Assembly: GCA_964396335.1 (NCBI GenBank)
Contig: CAYNEX010000031.1
Coordinates: forward strand, 1 to 23,461
Reading direction: 5' to 3'
Length of the DNA: 23,461 nt
Source: ZC4RG30 sp964396335
GTDB taxonomy: Bacteria; Pseudomonadota; Gammaproteobacteria; Steroidobacterales; Steroidobacteraceae
The position numbers were made by a program, and so were the translations under genes. This document shows, in pieces, positions 1-6,280 of this stretch (position 1 is its first letter; each line of letters starts with the position of its first letter). Below the pieces are notes generated by a model. That model did no database searches. It had not been told where the DNA came from and saw only the letters and a program-made list of their open reading frames with translations.

Positions 1-160
1 CAGGACGGCGACCTCGGCTCCGGCAAGGTCGACATGCCGCCGGGCGGCAATCACTGTGGCGGCCGCCGTGGTGTTCGACCCGTTGGAGTCGAGCATCACC
101 GACACCCACATCGGGCCGAAGAAGCACTCAGTAACTTTTTCGAGCAGCTTCTCCCCCGCC
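1..160 (-). other. MtdA/MtdB-like (methylene-tetrahydromethanopterin dehydrogenase) segment fused in frame to aacS
   Basis: In the same frame as the acetoacetyl-CoA synthetase start, residues about 246-299 match what I know of the NAD(P)-dependent methylene-H4MPT/methylene-H4F dehydrogenases of methylotrophs. The diagnostic stretches are GEKLLEKV at 248-255, FFGP at 259-262, VSVMLDSNGSNTTAAA at 265-280, and DLAGAEVAVL at 290-299, where the Rossmann strand of that family begins. I checked the frame codon by codon from 378 down to 1 and found no stop or shift. The boundary falls at about bases 145-180. Neither family is known to me to contain the other, so this is a chimeric contig end, a recombination product or a true fusion. 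Bases 128-148 are locally AT-richer than the surroundings. Confidence 0.6.
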
Positions 161-897
161 AGCGTGGGCGCCTGCCCCGAGAAGCGTTCCGGGGTGTCGA
201 TCACCACCCGCGCGCGCAGGTAGGTGAGGCTTCCGGCGAGCTGCCGGACCTTGTCGGTGCAGTCATGTCCGCGGCCGGCGTAGTGGTAACGCGTGGTGGC
301 CACCAGCACGCGCGCGCCGGTCTGGCCGAAACGCTCGACGGCCGCCGCGGCGCCGAACTCGGGTGACACCGAGGTCCACACCGCACCCAGGTGGCTGGTG
401 GCCAGCATCGCCACCACGGCTTCGACCGAATTGGTGACGAAGCCGGCGACCACATCGCCGGGGCCGATGCCGAGGGAAGCGAAGCCCGCGGCCATCGCCA
501 TCACCTGGCGGCGCAGGTCGCCGCGCGACAGTTCGCGCCGTCGCCCGGTTTCATCACGCGCGATCAGGGCCGGCGCGGCGTCGTCGCCGGCCAGCAGGTT
601 CTCGGCGTAGTTCAGCCGCGCGCCGGGGAACCAGCGCGCGCCGGGCATCTGCTCGCCGTGTTCCAGCACGGCTTCACCGCGGGTGCCCTGGACGCCGGCG
701 AACTCCCACAGCGCGCCCCAGAAGGCGGCGCGGTCGGTGATGGACCACTGGTGCAGGGCCTTCCAGGCAGCGGCCGGATCGGAATGCGGCCCGGGCGCAC
801 CGAAGCGCTCGCGCGCGAACTGCGCGAAGCGGCTCAGGTTGCTGGCGGCGATGCGGTCAGCTGGCGGCTGCCAGAGAATCGGGCTGCGCGTTTCCAT
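1..897 (-). CDS. aacS: acetoacetyl-CoA synthetase N-terminal part, partial at window edge, running into MtdA/MtdB-like sequence
   Basis: An open frame of 299 codons starts at ATG 897 and is still open at base 1. Residues 1-240 look like the N-terminus of acetoacetyl-CoA synthetase, an adenylate-forming enzyme that makes acetoacetyl-CoA from acetoacetate, ATP and CoA. Visible family features are ILWQPPADRI at 7-16, the GARWFPGARLNYAENLL stretch at 86-102, VWTSVSPEFG at 173-182 and the RFGQTGARVLVATTRYHYAG region at 189-208. The ATP-binding and catalytic motifs would come later and are not reached. The start overlaps the end of the AraC gene by 41 bases, so the two are probably cotranscribed; only a weak GAG lies in front of the ATG. 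From about residue 245 the protein stops resembling this family (see the next entry). Its role fits the BKACE gene at 9221, whose family releases acetoacetate. Identity of the first 240 residues is quite sure; the intact protein is not shown. Confidence 0.8.
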   Translation of the reverse strand, partial: METRSPILWQPPADRIAASNLSRFAQFARERFGAPGPHSDPAAAWKALHQWSITDRAAFWGALWEFAGVQGTRGEAVLEHGEQMPGARWFPGARLNYAENLLAGDDAAPALIARDETGRRRELSRGDLRRQVMAMAAGFASLGIGPGDVVAGFVTNSVEAVVAMLATSHLGAVWTSVSPEFGAAAAVERFGQTGARVLVATTRYHYAGRGHDCTDKVRQLAGSLTYLRARVVIDTPERFSGQAPTLAGEKLLEKVTECFFGPMWVSVMLDSNGSNTTAAATVIAARRHVDLAGAEVAVL

Positions 898-1846
898 TAC
901 GCTCGAACTGTCGCGCACGGTACTCGCGCGGCGGCATGCCGAAGCGTTCGCGGAAGCTGCGGCTGAAATGTGGTGCGCTGTTGAAGCCCCAGGTGAACGC
1001 GATCTGGCAGATCGAACGTCCGCGCCAGCGCGGGTCGGCCAGCTGCCGCGCGGTCTCCTCGAGCCGACGGCGCAGCACATAAGAGGAAATGCACTCGCCC
1101 TCGCGCGCGAAGATCATGCGCAGGTAACGCGCCGAGACATTCAGCGCCCGCGCGACGGTGTGCGGACCCAGGTCCGGATCGCCGAGGTTCTGTTCGATGA
1201 ACAGGCGCGCACGCGCATAGCGGCCGCCGACCACCGCTGATGCGGCGATCAGCTGGCTGAAGGAGTGCGTGAAGGCCAGGGCGACGTTTTCCAATAGTTG
1301 GCGCGACAGGCATTCGTGGATTGTAGACGGAAGTCCGCCCAATGCCTGCGCGCAGAGGTTCTGGGCCAGAGAGGACACCACATCGGTCATGCCGGAACCG
1401 GCGGCGAGGCGGCGGCCGCAGAACTGGCCCGGCGAGGGCAGGTGGGTGCGCAGCGCCTGGGCCGGCATGCGCAGCAGCAGCAGGCTGGAGTCGGCGGCGA
1501 TGTGGTGGCAATGCGGGGCGCTGTTCTCGAACAGCGCGATGTCGCCGGGGCCGAGTTCGGCGTGCTGGCCGAACTGGGTCAGGCGGCCGTGGCCTGCGAT
1601 CTGCACGATCAAGGTATAGCCGGAGGCTTCGGTCAGGTCGCCGGCCGGCATCCGATCGAGCGAGCTGCCACGGCAGCTCAGCCGGGCGAACCGCAGCGCG
1701 CCGAGCTGGCCGACATGCATGTCGGCGTCAAAGTGCCGCGCGTCGGTGGCGAATAGTTCGCTGTGGTCGAAGTTGCTGTACTGGGCGGCCCAGGCGGAGA
1801 GTCGGTTGCGACTGGTCGGGCACTTGCTGCTGTCGATGAAGTCCAT
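857..1846 (-). CDS. AraC-family transcriptional regulator
   Basis: Transcription factor of about 329 residues. The N-terminal half (roughly 15-190) is an AraC-binding-like sensor domain with a cupin-type segment around GPGDIALFENSAPHCHHI. The C-terminal 100 residues carry the paired helix-turn-helix of the AraC/XylS family, with ALNVSARYLRMIFAREG in the first helix pair and ICQIAFTWGFNSAPHFSRSF in the second, followed by the usual FGMPPREYR ending. Two in-frame ATGs lie six bases apart, at 1852 and 1846. GGGGAG sits directly against the first and six bases from the second, so I chose 1846. The 3' end overlaps the start of the acetoacetyl-CoA synthetase gene. It probably activates the surrounding catabolic genes in response to a pathway compound; the ligand is unknown. 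Confidence 0.9.
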   Translation of the reverse strand: MDFIDSSKCPTSRNRLSAWAAQYSNFDHSELFATDARHFDADMHVGQLGALRFARLSCRGSSLDRMPAGDLTEASGYTLIVQIAGHGRLTQFGQHAELGPGDIALFENSAPHCHHIAADSSLLLLRMPAQALRTHLPSPGQFCGRRLAAGSGMTDVVSSLAQNLCAQALGGLPSTIHECLSRQLLENVALAFTHSFSQLIAASAVVGGRYARARLFIEQNLGDPDLGPHTVARALNVSARYLRMIFAREGECISSYVLRRRLEETARQLADPRWRGRSICQIAFTWGFNSAPHFSRSFRERFGMPPREYRARQFERNGNAQPDSLAAAS

Positions 1847-1879
1847 GTCCATCTCCCCGCCGATTTTATAGTTTCATAT

Positions 1880-1891
1880 ATCCTATAGGAT
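1880..1891. promoter_or_regulatory. 12-bp perfect palindrome, candidate operator upstream of the AraC gene
   Basis: ATCCTATAGGAT is its own reverse complement. It lies in an AT-rich patch in otherwise GC-rich DNA, 34 bases upstream of the AraC start and just past the 3' end of the GntR gene. A TATAAA-like -10 for the minus strand lies between it and the gene. Short palindromes with a central TA are typical operators of GntR/FCD regulators, and such a regulator is encoded next door. The assignment is inference; I saw no second exact copy in the intergenic regions. Confidence 0.45.
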
Positions 1892-1921
1892 CGTCGGCGG
1901 GTGTCAACACCGGGGTCGTCT

Positions 1922-2602
1922 TCAGTCGCGGGCGAAGGCCTGCAGGCGCTGATAGGAACGCTCGATGTGGGCGCGCATCGCGGCCTCGGCATCGGCCGGG
2001 CGCCGTGCTTCCAGCGCCCTGACCAGCGCCGCATGCTCGGTGCTGGCCTCACGGGTCACGGTGCTGTGGAAGCGCAGGCGGAAGATGTGCAGATGGGTGT
2101 GCAGCCGTGCCAGCGAATCGCGCACCAGCTGGTTGCCGCTGCCGATGGCGATCAGGTCGTGCAGTTCGGAATCCTGCACGGCGAAGCGGTCGTAGGAACG
2201 GCGGGTGCGGCCCGGTTCCATGGCCTTGGCCAGGCGCGCGACCTGCTGCAGCTGGCCTTCGTCCATGCGCTCGGCCGCACAGCGTGCGGCAAAGGGCTCG
2301 AGCAGCAGGCGCAGCTCGTACAGCTCATCAAGCTGGCGGCGATCCAGCTGCGGCGCGCAGCAGTAACCGACGAAATGCTGCTTGGTGACCAGGCCCGTGG
2401 CCTCCAGGCGGCTCAACGCCTCGCGGATCGGAGTCTGCGAGACACCCAGCTGGCGCGCCAGTTGGTCGATCGGGATGCGCGAGTCCGGCGGGATGCGCAG
2501 TGACATGATGTCGGCGCGGATCAGCTCGAACACTTCATCGACGATGCCCTGGGCACGACGCAGCATGCGCGGCTGGCGGGGCGTGGGTGCACGGGGTTTC
2601 AT
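1922..2602 (-). CDS. GntR-family regulator with FCD ligand-binding domain
   Basis: DNA-binding regulator of 226 residues. A winged helix spans about 20-85, with the recognition region QLARQLGVSQTPIREALSRL at 47-66. An all-helical FCD domain spans about 92-222. Likely metal-site residues are D144 and H148 (DSELH), H190 (TEH) and H212 (AHI), so the effector is probably a small carboxylate bound through a metal, as in other FCD proteins. No clear Shine-Dalgarno sequence precedes ATG 2602; an internal Met at codon 13 is possible but no better supported. The gene sits between the amidohydrolase (92 bases upstream) and the AraC gene on the same strand. Regulators of this family usually repress neighbouring catabolic genes. 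Confidence 0.92.
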   Translation of the reverse strand: MKPRAPTPRQPRMLRRAQGIVDEVFELIRADIMSLRIPPDSRIPIDQLARQLGVSQTPIREALSRLEATGLVTKQHFVGYCCAPQLDRRQLDELYELRLLLEPFAARCAAERMDEGQLQQVARLAKAMEPGRTRRSYDRFAVQDSELHDLIAIGSGNQLVRDSLARLHTHLHIFRLRFHSTVTREASTEHAALVRALEARRPADAEAAMRAHIERSYQRLQAFARD

Positions 2603-2694
2603 GGATGGCGTTCGAGGCCGGTGGGGCGTTGCGCGGTGATGGCCTACGGTCCAACAGCGCGAGGGTGGGTCGCTTGCCGCAGGCGGCAGCCTGT

Positions 2695-3612
2695 CTATCG
2701 CCGCTCGGAATAGATGCGTGCCGCGGTCCCGTGCAGGAAGGCGGCGCGCTCGTCGGCATCAAGAAGCGCGGCGGCGGCATGCGCATGCGCCACCTTGTCG
2801 GCATAGGGTGACTTCAGGCTCTGGCCCACATCCGATCCCCACATCAACCGGCCGGCGCCGAAGCGGTCCACCATCCGCCGCACCACGCGCGCCGGATCGA
2901 CGCGATGTTCGTGCATCCGCTCGATGTTGATCTCGGTGAACTTGAAACAGACGTTGGGCGTGTCGGCGAACAGCGCCAGCGTGTCGACGCCGTAGTCGGG
3001 CGGACCGGGCAGCGTGATGTCGATGCCGGATTCGCGTGCCCAGGCCAGCTCCGGCACCGACGCTCCCCAGGGAATGCCCAGATGGTCGATCAGGATGGGC
3101 AGTGTGGGCAGTTCGCGTGCGATGTAATGCAGCAGCGGCAGCGTCCACGGCAGCTGGTTCTGGAAGAAGATGATGGCCACCGGCAGCTGCAGTTCGGCGC
3201 AGGTCCGCCAGGTGCGCATGGCCACCGGCGAGGCCATCCAGGAGGTGTCGAGCTGTGCCGGGCGTGTGTTGGCCAGGCGCAGTCCGCGCACGCCCTGGTC
3301 ACGCGCCATGCGGGCAAGCTTCGCCGGCGTGGCGGCATCGTGCAGGTCGAGGATCACCACCGGCAGCAGGCGGCCGGGGAAGCGCCGCGCGGCATCGATG
3401 ATGTAGCTGTTGTCATGACCGTAGAGATGGCCGCGCTGCACGACGCACGAAGTCGTGACGCCATGGTCGTCCATCATGCGCACCAGCGCCTCGGCGGTGA
3501 CGGTGTAGTCGGGGCGCTCGGGCACGGGCAGGTCCGGATGCAGCGGACGCGGTGGATAGGCGTTCCAGTCGTCGGCGATCAGGTGCGCGTGGGTGTCGAA
3601 AATCAGCGGCAT
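2695..3612 (-). CDS. metal-dependent amidohydrolase (amidohydrolase 2 / COG3618-like)
   Basis: TIM-barrel hydrolase of 305 residues. The metal-binding signature is visible: DTHAHL near the N-terminus (H8, H10), LIDHLG (H177) and MWGSDVG (D261). Members of this family hydrolyse lactones such as 2-pyrone-4,6-dicarboxylate, or decarboxylate aromatic and unsaturated acids. At the strand-5 position some relatives have a metal His, but here the segment reads IIFFQNQ, so it is probably a mononuclear enzyme. It is cytoplasmic, with no signal peptide. A TAGACT -10-like box ends six bases before the ATG on the minus strand and no good Shine-Dalgarno is present, so the mRNA may be nearly leaderless. It is divergent from the SDR gene. 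A second, distinct amidohydrolase lies at 11074, which suggests two hydrolytic steps in one pathway. The substrate is unknown. Confidence 0.85.
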   Translation of the reverse strand: MPLIFDTHAHLIADDWNAYPPRPLHPDLPVPERPDYTVTAEALVRMMDDHGVTTSCVVQRGHLYGHDNSYIIDAARRFPGRLLPVVILDLHDAATPAKLARMARDQGVRGLRLANTRPAQLDTSWMASPVAMRTWRTCAELQLPVAIIFFQNQLPWTLPLLHYIARELPTLPILIDHLGIPWGASVPELAWARESGIDITLPGPPDYGVDTLALFADTPNVCFKFTEINIERMHEHRVDPARVVRRMVDRFGAGRLMWGSDVGQSLKSPYADKVAHAHAAAALLDADERAAFLHGTAARIYSERR

Positions 3613-3663
3613 CGGCCGAGTCTAGCGCGCACATTGTGGCTGCTGTCCTGCCGGATCCGAATC

Positions 3664-3694
3664 GACAAGAGCTCGTGCCGTGCTGGACAAGAGC
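3664..3694. promoter_or_regulatory. direct repeat GACAAGAGC x2 at 22-bp spacing, candidate AraC-type operator
   Basis: GACAAGAGC occurs at 3664-3672 and again at 3686-3694, start-to-start distance 22 bases, so both copies lie on about the same face of the helix. A shorter copy, GACAAG, follows at 3724. The second copy overlaps the likely -35 box of the SDR gene. AraC-family proteins commonly bind direct half-sites about 21-22 bp apart with the proximal one abutting -35, and an AraC-type regulator is encoded at 857-1846. Confidence 0.45.
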
Positions 3695-3714
3695 ATTGCG
3701 AAAACGCGTACATT
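3684..3714 (+). promoter_or_regulatory. candidate sigma-70 promoter for the SDR gene
   Basis: TGGACA at 3684-3689 (five of six bases of the -35 consensus) and TACATT at 3709-3714 are separated by 19 bases, or 18 if the -10 is read one base earlier. The long spacer is typical of promoters that need an activator. The start codon follows 67 bases downstream. Confidence 0.4.
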
Positions 3715-3780
3715 TCCAGCTGGGACAAGCGATGCGCGGCCGGGGATCGTAGGGTGTGCGCCCGACATCAGAGGTGTGCG

Positions 3781-4515
3781 ATGCATGACAAGGTGATGGT
3801 GCTGGCGGGCGGCAGCCGGGGCATCGGCGAGGCCATCGCTGTGCTGGCGGCACAGCGTGGATACGAGGTGGTGTTCAGTTACACGCGCGACGCCGCGCGG
3901 GCCGAGGCGGTGGTGAAACGCATCGCGGACGCCGGCGGCAAGGCCCATGCCGTGCACGCCGACACGGCGCAGGAATCGCACATCGAGCGCCTGTTCGAGG
4001 CCGCCGATGCGCGCGGCAGGATTGCGGCGATGGTGTACAACAGCGGCATCACCGGCGCGAACTCGCCGCTGGCCGATGCGGATACCGCCACCATCGATGC
4101 GGTGCTGGACGTGAACCTGCGTGGTGCGATCCTCGCCTGCCGCGCGGCAATCCGTCGCATGTCGACGCGCTTCGGCGGGCAGGGGGGCGCCATCGTGATG
4201 CTGTCCTCGCGCGCCACCTTCTATGGTTCGCCCGGCGAATTCGTCTGGTATGCCGCCTCGAAGGGCGACATCGACAGCCTCGGCAATGGCCTGTCGCGCG
4301 AAGTGGCAGCGGAGGGCATCCGCGTCAACGTGGTGTCACCGGGACCGATCGCAACGGAAATGCACCGGCCCGGCCGGCTCGAAGTGGCCGGGAAGCGCGC
4401 GCCGATGCAGCGTGCCGGCACGCCGCAGGAAGCGGCGGAGGCGGTGATGTTCCTGCTGTCCGATGCCGCGTCCTATGTGACCGGTGCCAACCTGTCGGTG
4501 GCCGGAGGGCTGTGA
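3781..4515 (+). CDS. short-chain dehydrogenase/reductase (SDR)
   Basis: NAD(P)-dependent oxidoreductase of 244 residues, the usual length of classical SDRs. The cofactor motif GGSRGIG is at 10-16, the NAG-like NSG at 87-89, the structural Asn in VNL at 112, catalytic Ser at 142/143 and the YxxxK pair Y157/K161. The C-terminal PGPI (187-190) and GANLSVAGG ending are typical. R13 and the Ser/Thr-Arg around residues 34-36 (YTR) resemble NADP(H)-preferring members such as FabG-like reductases. The start is ATG 3781 with AGAGGT upstream. It is transcribed away from the amidohydrolase and probably acts on a hydroxyl or keto group of the pathway intermediate. The exact substrate cannot be told. Confidence 0.9.
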   Translation: MHDKVMVLAGGSRGIGEAIAVLAAQRGYEVVFSYTRDAARAEAVVKRIADAGGKAHAVHADTAQESHIERLFEAADARGRIAAMVYNSGITGANSPLADADTATIDAVLDVNLRGAILACRAAIRRMSTRFGGQGGAIVMLSSRATFYGSPGEFVWYAASKGDIDSLGNGLSREVAAEGIRVNVVSPGPIATEMHRPGRLEVAGKRAPMQRAGTPQEAAEAVMFLLSDAASYVTGANLSVAGGL

Positions 4516-4532
4516 CCAGGGGGAGCGTGCGG

Positions 4533-4619
4533 ATGCCAGCGGGAATGTCATTGCGCCAGCTGCCGGGGCTGCTGCTGTGTGTGTTCACGCTGCTGCTGGC
4601 GGGCGAAGGCTTCAGGTGA
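4533..4619 (+). other. possible 28-residue hydrophobic peptide or remnant of a signal peptide
   Basis: Directly after the SDR stop, a GGGGGAG ribosome-binding site precedes ATG 4533 by seven bases. The frame encodes 28 residues: MPAGMSLRQLPG, then a run of Leu, Val and Phe, ending LLLAGEGFR. It looks like an export signal that is cut off by the TGA at 4617-4619, just inside the convergent aldehyde dehydrogenase gene. It may be a leftover of a deleted secreted-protein gene or a small membrane peptide. Only the ribosome-binding site and composition support it. Confidence 0.25.
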
Positions 4620-5994
4620 TCCACACCGTCTGCTGGTTGCACAGTTCCAGCAATCCGGCGCGGCCCAGTTCGCGGCCATAGCCGGACATCTTCACGCCGC
4701 CAACCGGCAGGCGCGGATCGGATGCGGTGACGCTGTTGATGAATACGCCGCCCACATCAAGCTGGCGCGCGAGGCGCGCGGCACGGACGGTGTCACTGCT
4801 CCACAGCATTGCCGACAGGCCGAACTGCGAGGCATTGGCCCTGTCGATGGCATGGTCCGCGTCCCGCGCGGTGCGGATGGCGGCCACGGGGCCGAAGGTT
4901 TCCTCGATGTTCACGCGCATGTCGTCGGTGACATCGGTGAGCACGGTGGCTTCATGGAACCAGCCCGGATTGCGGGTGTTGCCGCCGGTGACCAGGCGCG
5001 CGCCCTGGCGCAGCGAAGCCTGCACCTGCGCCACCAGTCCGTCGCGCAGGTCCGCGCGCGCCATCGGGCCGAGTTGCGTGTCCGGCGCAAGCGGATCGCC
5101 GATGCGCAGTGCGGCGGCGGCGGCGCTGAAACGCGCGGCGAATTCCTCCGCCACGCCCTGCTCGACGATGAAACGCTTGGCCGCCAGGCACACCTGGCCG
5201 CAGTTGGTGAAGCGGGCCCGCACGCCGGCGGCCACCGCGGCATCCAGGTCGGCATCGGCCAGCACGATGAAGGCATCCGAGCCGCCCAGTTCGAGCACGC
5301 TCTTCTTGCAGGCAGCGCCGGCCTGCGCGGCGACCTTCATGCCGGCGGCGGTGCTGCCGGTCAGCGTGACCGCGGCGACGCGGCGGTCGGCAATGATGCC
5401 GCCGATGGCCGGCACCGGTGCGTGCAGGTTCTGGAACACGCCATCGGGCATGCCCGCGGCATGTACCAGCTGCTCCACCGCGCGCGCCGCGCCCTGCACA
5501 TTCGGCGCGTGCTTGACCACGATGGTGTTGCCGACCAGCAATGCCGAGGCCGCACAGCGGAAGATCTGCCACACCGGGAAATTCCACGGCAGGATCGACA
5601 GCACCACGCCCAGCGGCAGGTGCGACACATAACTGGCCTGCGCCTGCGTGGGCACCTGTTCATCGGCCAGCCAGGCCGGCCCGTGTTCGGCGACGTATTC
5701 GCAGTTCCATGCGGATTTCTCCACTTCGGCCAGCGCTTCACCGATGGGCTTGCCCATCTCCAGCGTGATGGTGCGCGCCAGTTCATCCTTGCGCGCGCGC
5801 AGCTGTGCGGCGATGGCCACCAGCAATTGCGCGCGCTGCTGCACGGACTGCCTGCGCCATGCGGCGGCGGCGCGATGCGCGTTCGCCAGTGCGGCTTCGA
5901 CCTGTTTGGCATCGGCCATCGGCCATTCGGCGATGGTCTCGCCGGTGGCGGGATTGATGGACCGGCTCAGCGATTCGGCGTTGGTGGCCTGCAT
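4612..5994 (-). CDS. NAD(P)-dependent aldehyde dehydrogenase, Sad/YneI-type succinate-semialdehyde dehydrogenase family
   Basis: Aldehyde dehydrogenase of 460 residues. It opens with SINPATGETIAEWP and closely follows the layout of E. coli Sad (YneI). Landmarks are PWNFP at 136-140, the cofactor Lys in VVKHAPN (K161), TGSTAAG near 212-218, catalytic Glu in VLELGGSD (E235), catalytic Cys in NCGQVC (C269) and EETFGPVA further on. The start at ATG 5994 has GAGG eight bases upstream; the open frame continues much further upstream but without similarity. It should oxidise a short-chain semialdehyde to the acid with NAD(P)+. Divergent from the iron-dependent alcohol dehydrogenase gene, so the pair could oxidise an alcohol to an acid in two steps. 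The precise aldehyde is inference. Confidence 0.9.
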   Translation of the reverse strand: MQATNAESLSRSINPATGETIAEWPMADAKQVEAALANAHRAAAAWRRQSVQQRAQLLVAIAAQLRARKDELARTITLEMGKPIGEALAEVEKSAWNCEYVAEHGPAWLADEQVPTQAQASYVSHLPLGVVLSILPWNFPVWQIFRCAASALLVGNTIVVKHAPNVQGAARAVEQLVHAAGMPDGVFQNLHAPVPAIGGIIADRRVAAVTLTGSTAAGMKVAAQAGAACKKSVLELGGSDAFIVLADADLDAAVAAGVRARFTNCGQVCLAAKRFIVEQGVAEEFAARFSAAAAALRIGDPLAPDTQLGPMARADLRDGLVAQVQASLRQGARLVTGGNTRNPGWFHEATVLTDVTDDMRVNIEETFGPVAAIRTARDADHAIDRANASQFGLSAMLWSSDTVRAARLARQLDVGGVFINSVTASDPRLPVGGVKMSGYGRELGRAGLLELCNQQTVWIT

Positions 5995-6018
5995 TCTTGC
6001 GTCCTCGACTCTGCGCGC

Positions 6019-6070
6019 ATGATAAGCGACGCCCCATGCCCCTTGCCTTGACCGGGGAATTGACGATTCC
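6019..6070. promoter_or_regulatory. divergent intergenic region with candidate -10 and inverted repeat
   Basis: The 286 bases between the aldehyde dehydrogenase and the alcohol dehydrogenase must hold both promoters. On the minus strand TATCAT (bases 6019-6024) is a fair -10 for the aldehyde dehydrogenase, 25 bases before its ATG. At 6056-6070, GGAAT-N5-ATTCC is a perfect five-base inverted repeat that could be an operator. No convincing plus-strand promoter is visible. I see no small gene or RNA in the rest of 5995-6280. Confidence 0.25.
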
Positions 6071-6280
6071 GGCAGCGCCGCTGACGGTGGCAGCAACTGG
6101 AAATTCGCTACCCGGGATTTGCCGTCGCGGGTGGAGGCCGCTTCCGTCCTGCGCAAGTTTGGCGCATCGCGTCGTGTGAGCATTCGACACGTCCTGGCCG
6201 GGACCGAGTGCGCTTGGCGCCTCGGCAGAATCGGCCCGGCGAACGACAGGGCATTGATGGGGGCTCCGGTGAGTGCAGAA

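Noticed and set aside
2905..3780. Long in-frame extension upstream of the SDR gene on the plus strand
   Set aside because: It is antisense to the amidohydrolase, has no recognisable domain, and the SDR fold begins at ATG 3781 with its own ribosome-binding site.
4579..6051. 490-codon open frame on the plus strand
   Set aside because: It lies opposite the aldehyde dehydrogenase; composition (His, Gly, Arg, Gln rich) is that of an antisense shadow of GC-rich coding DNA.
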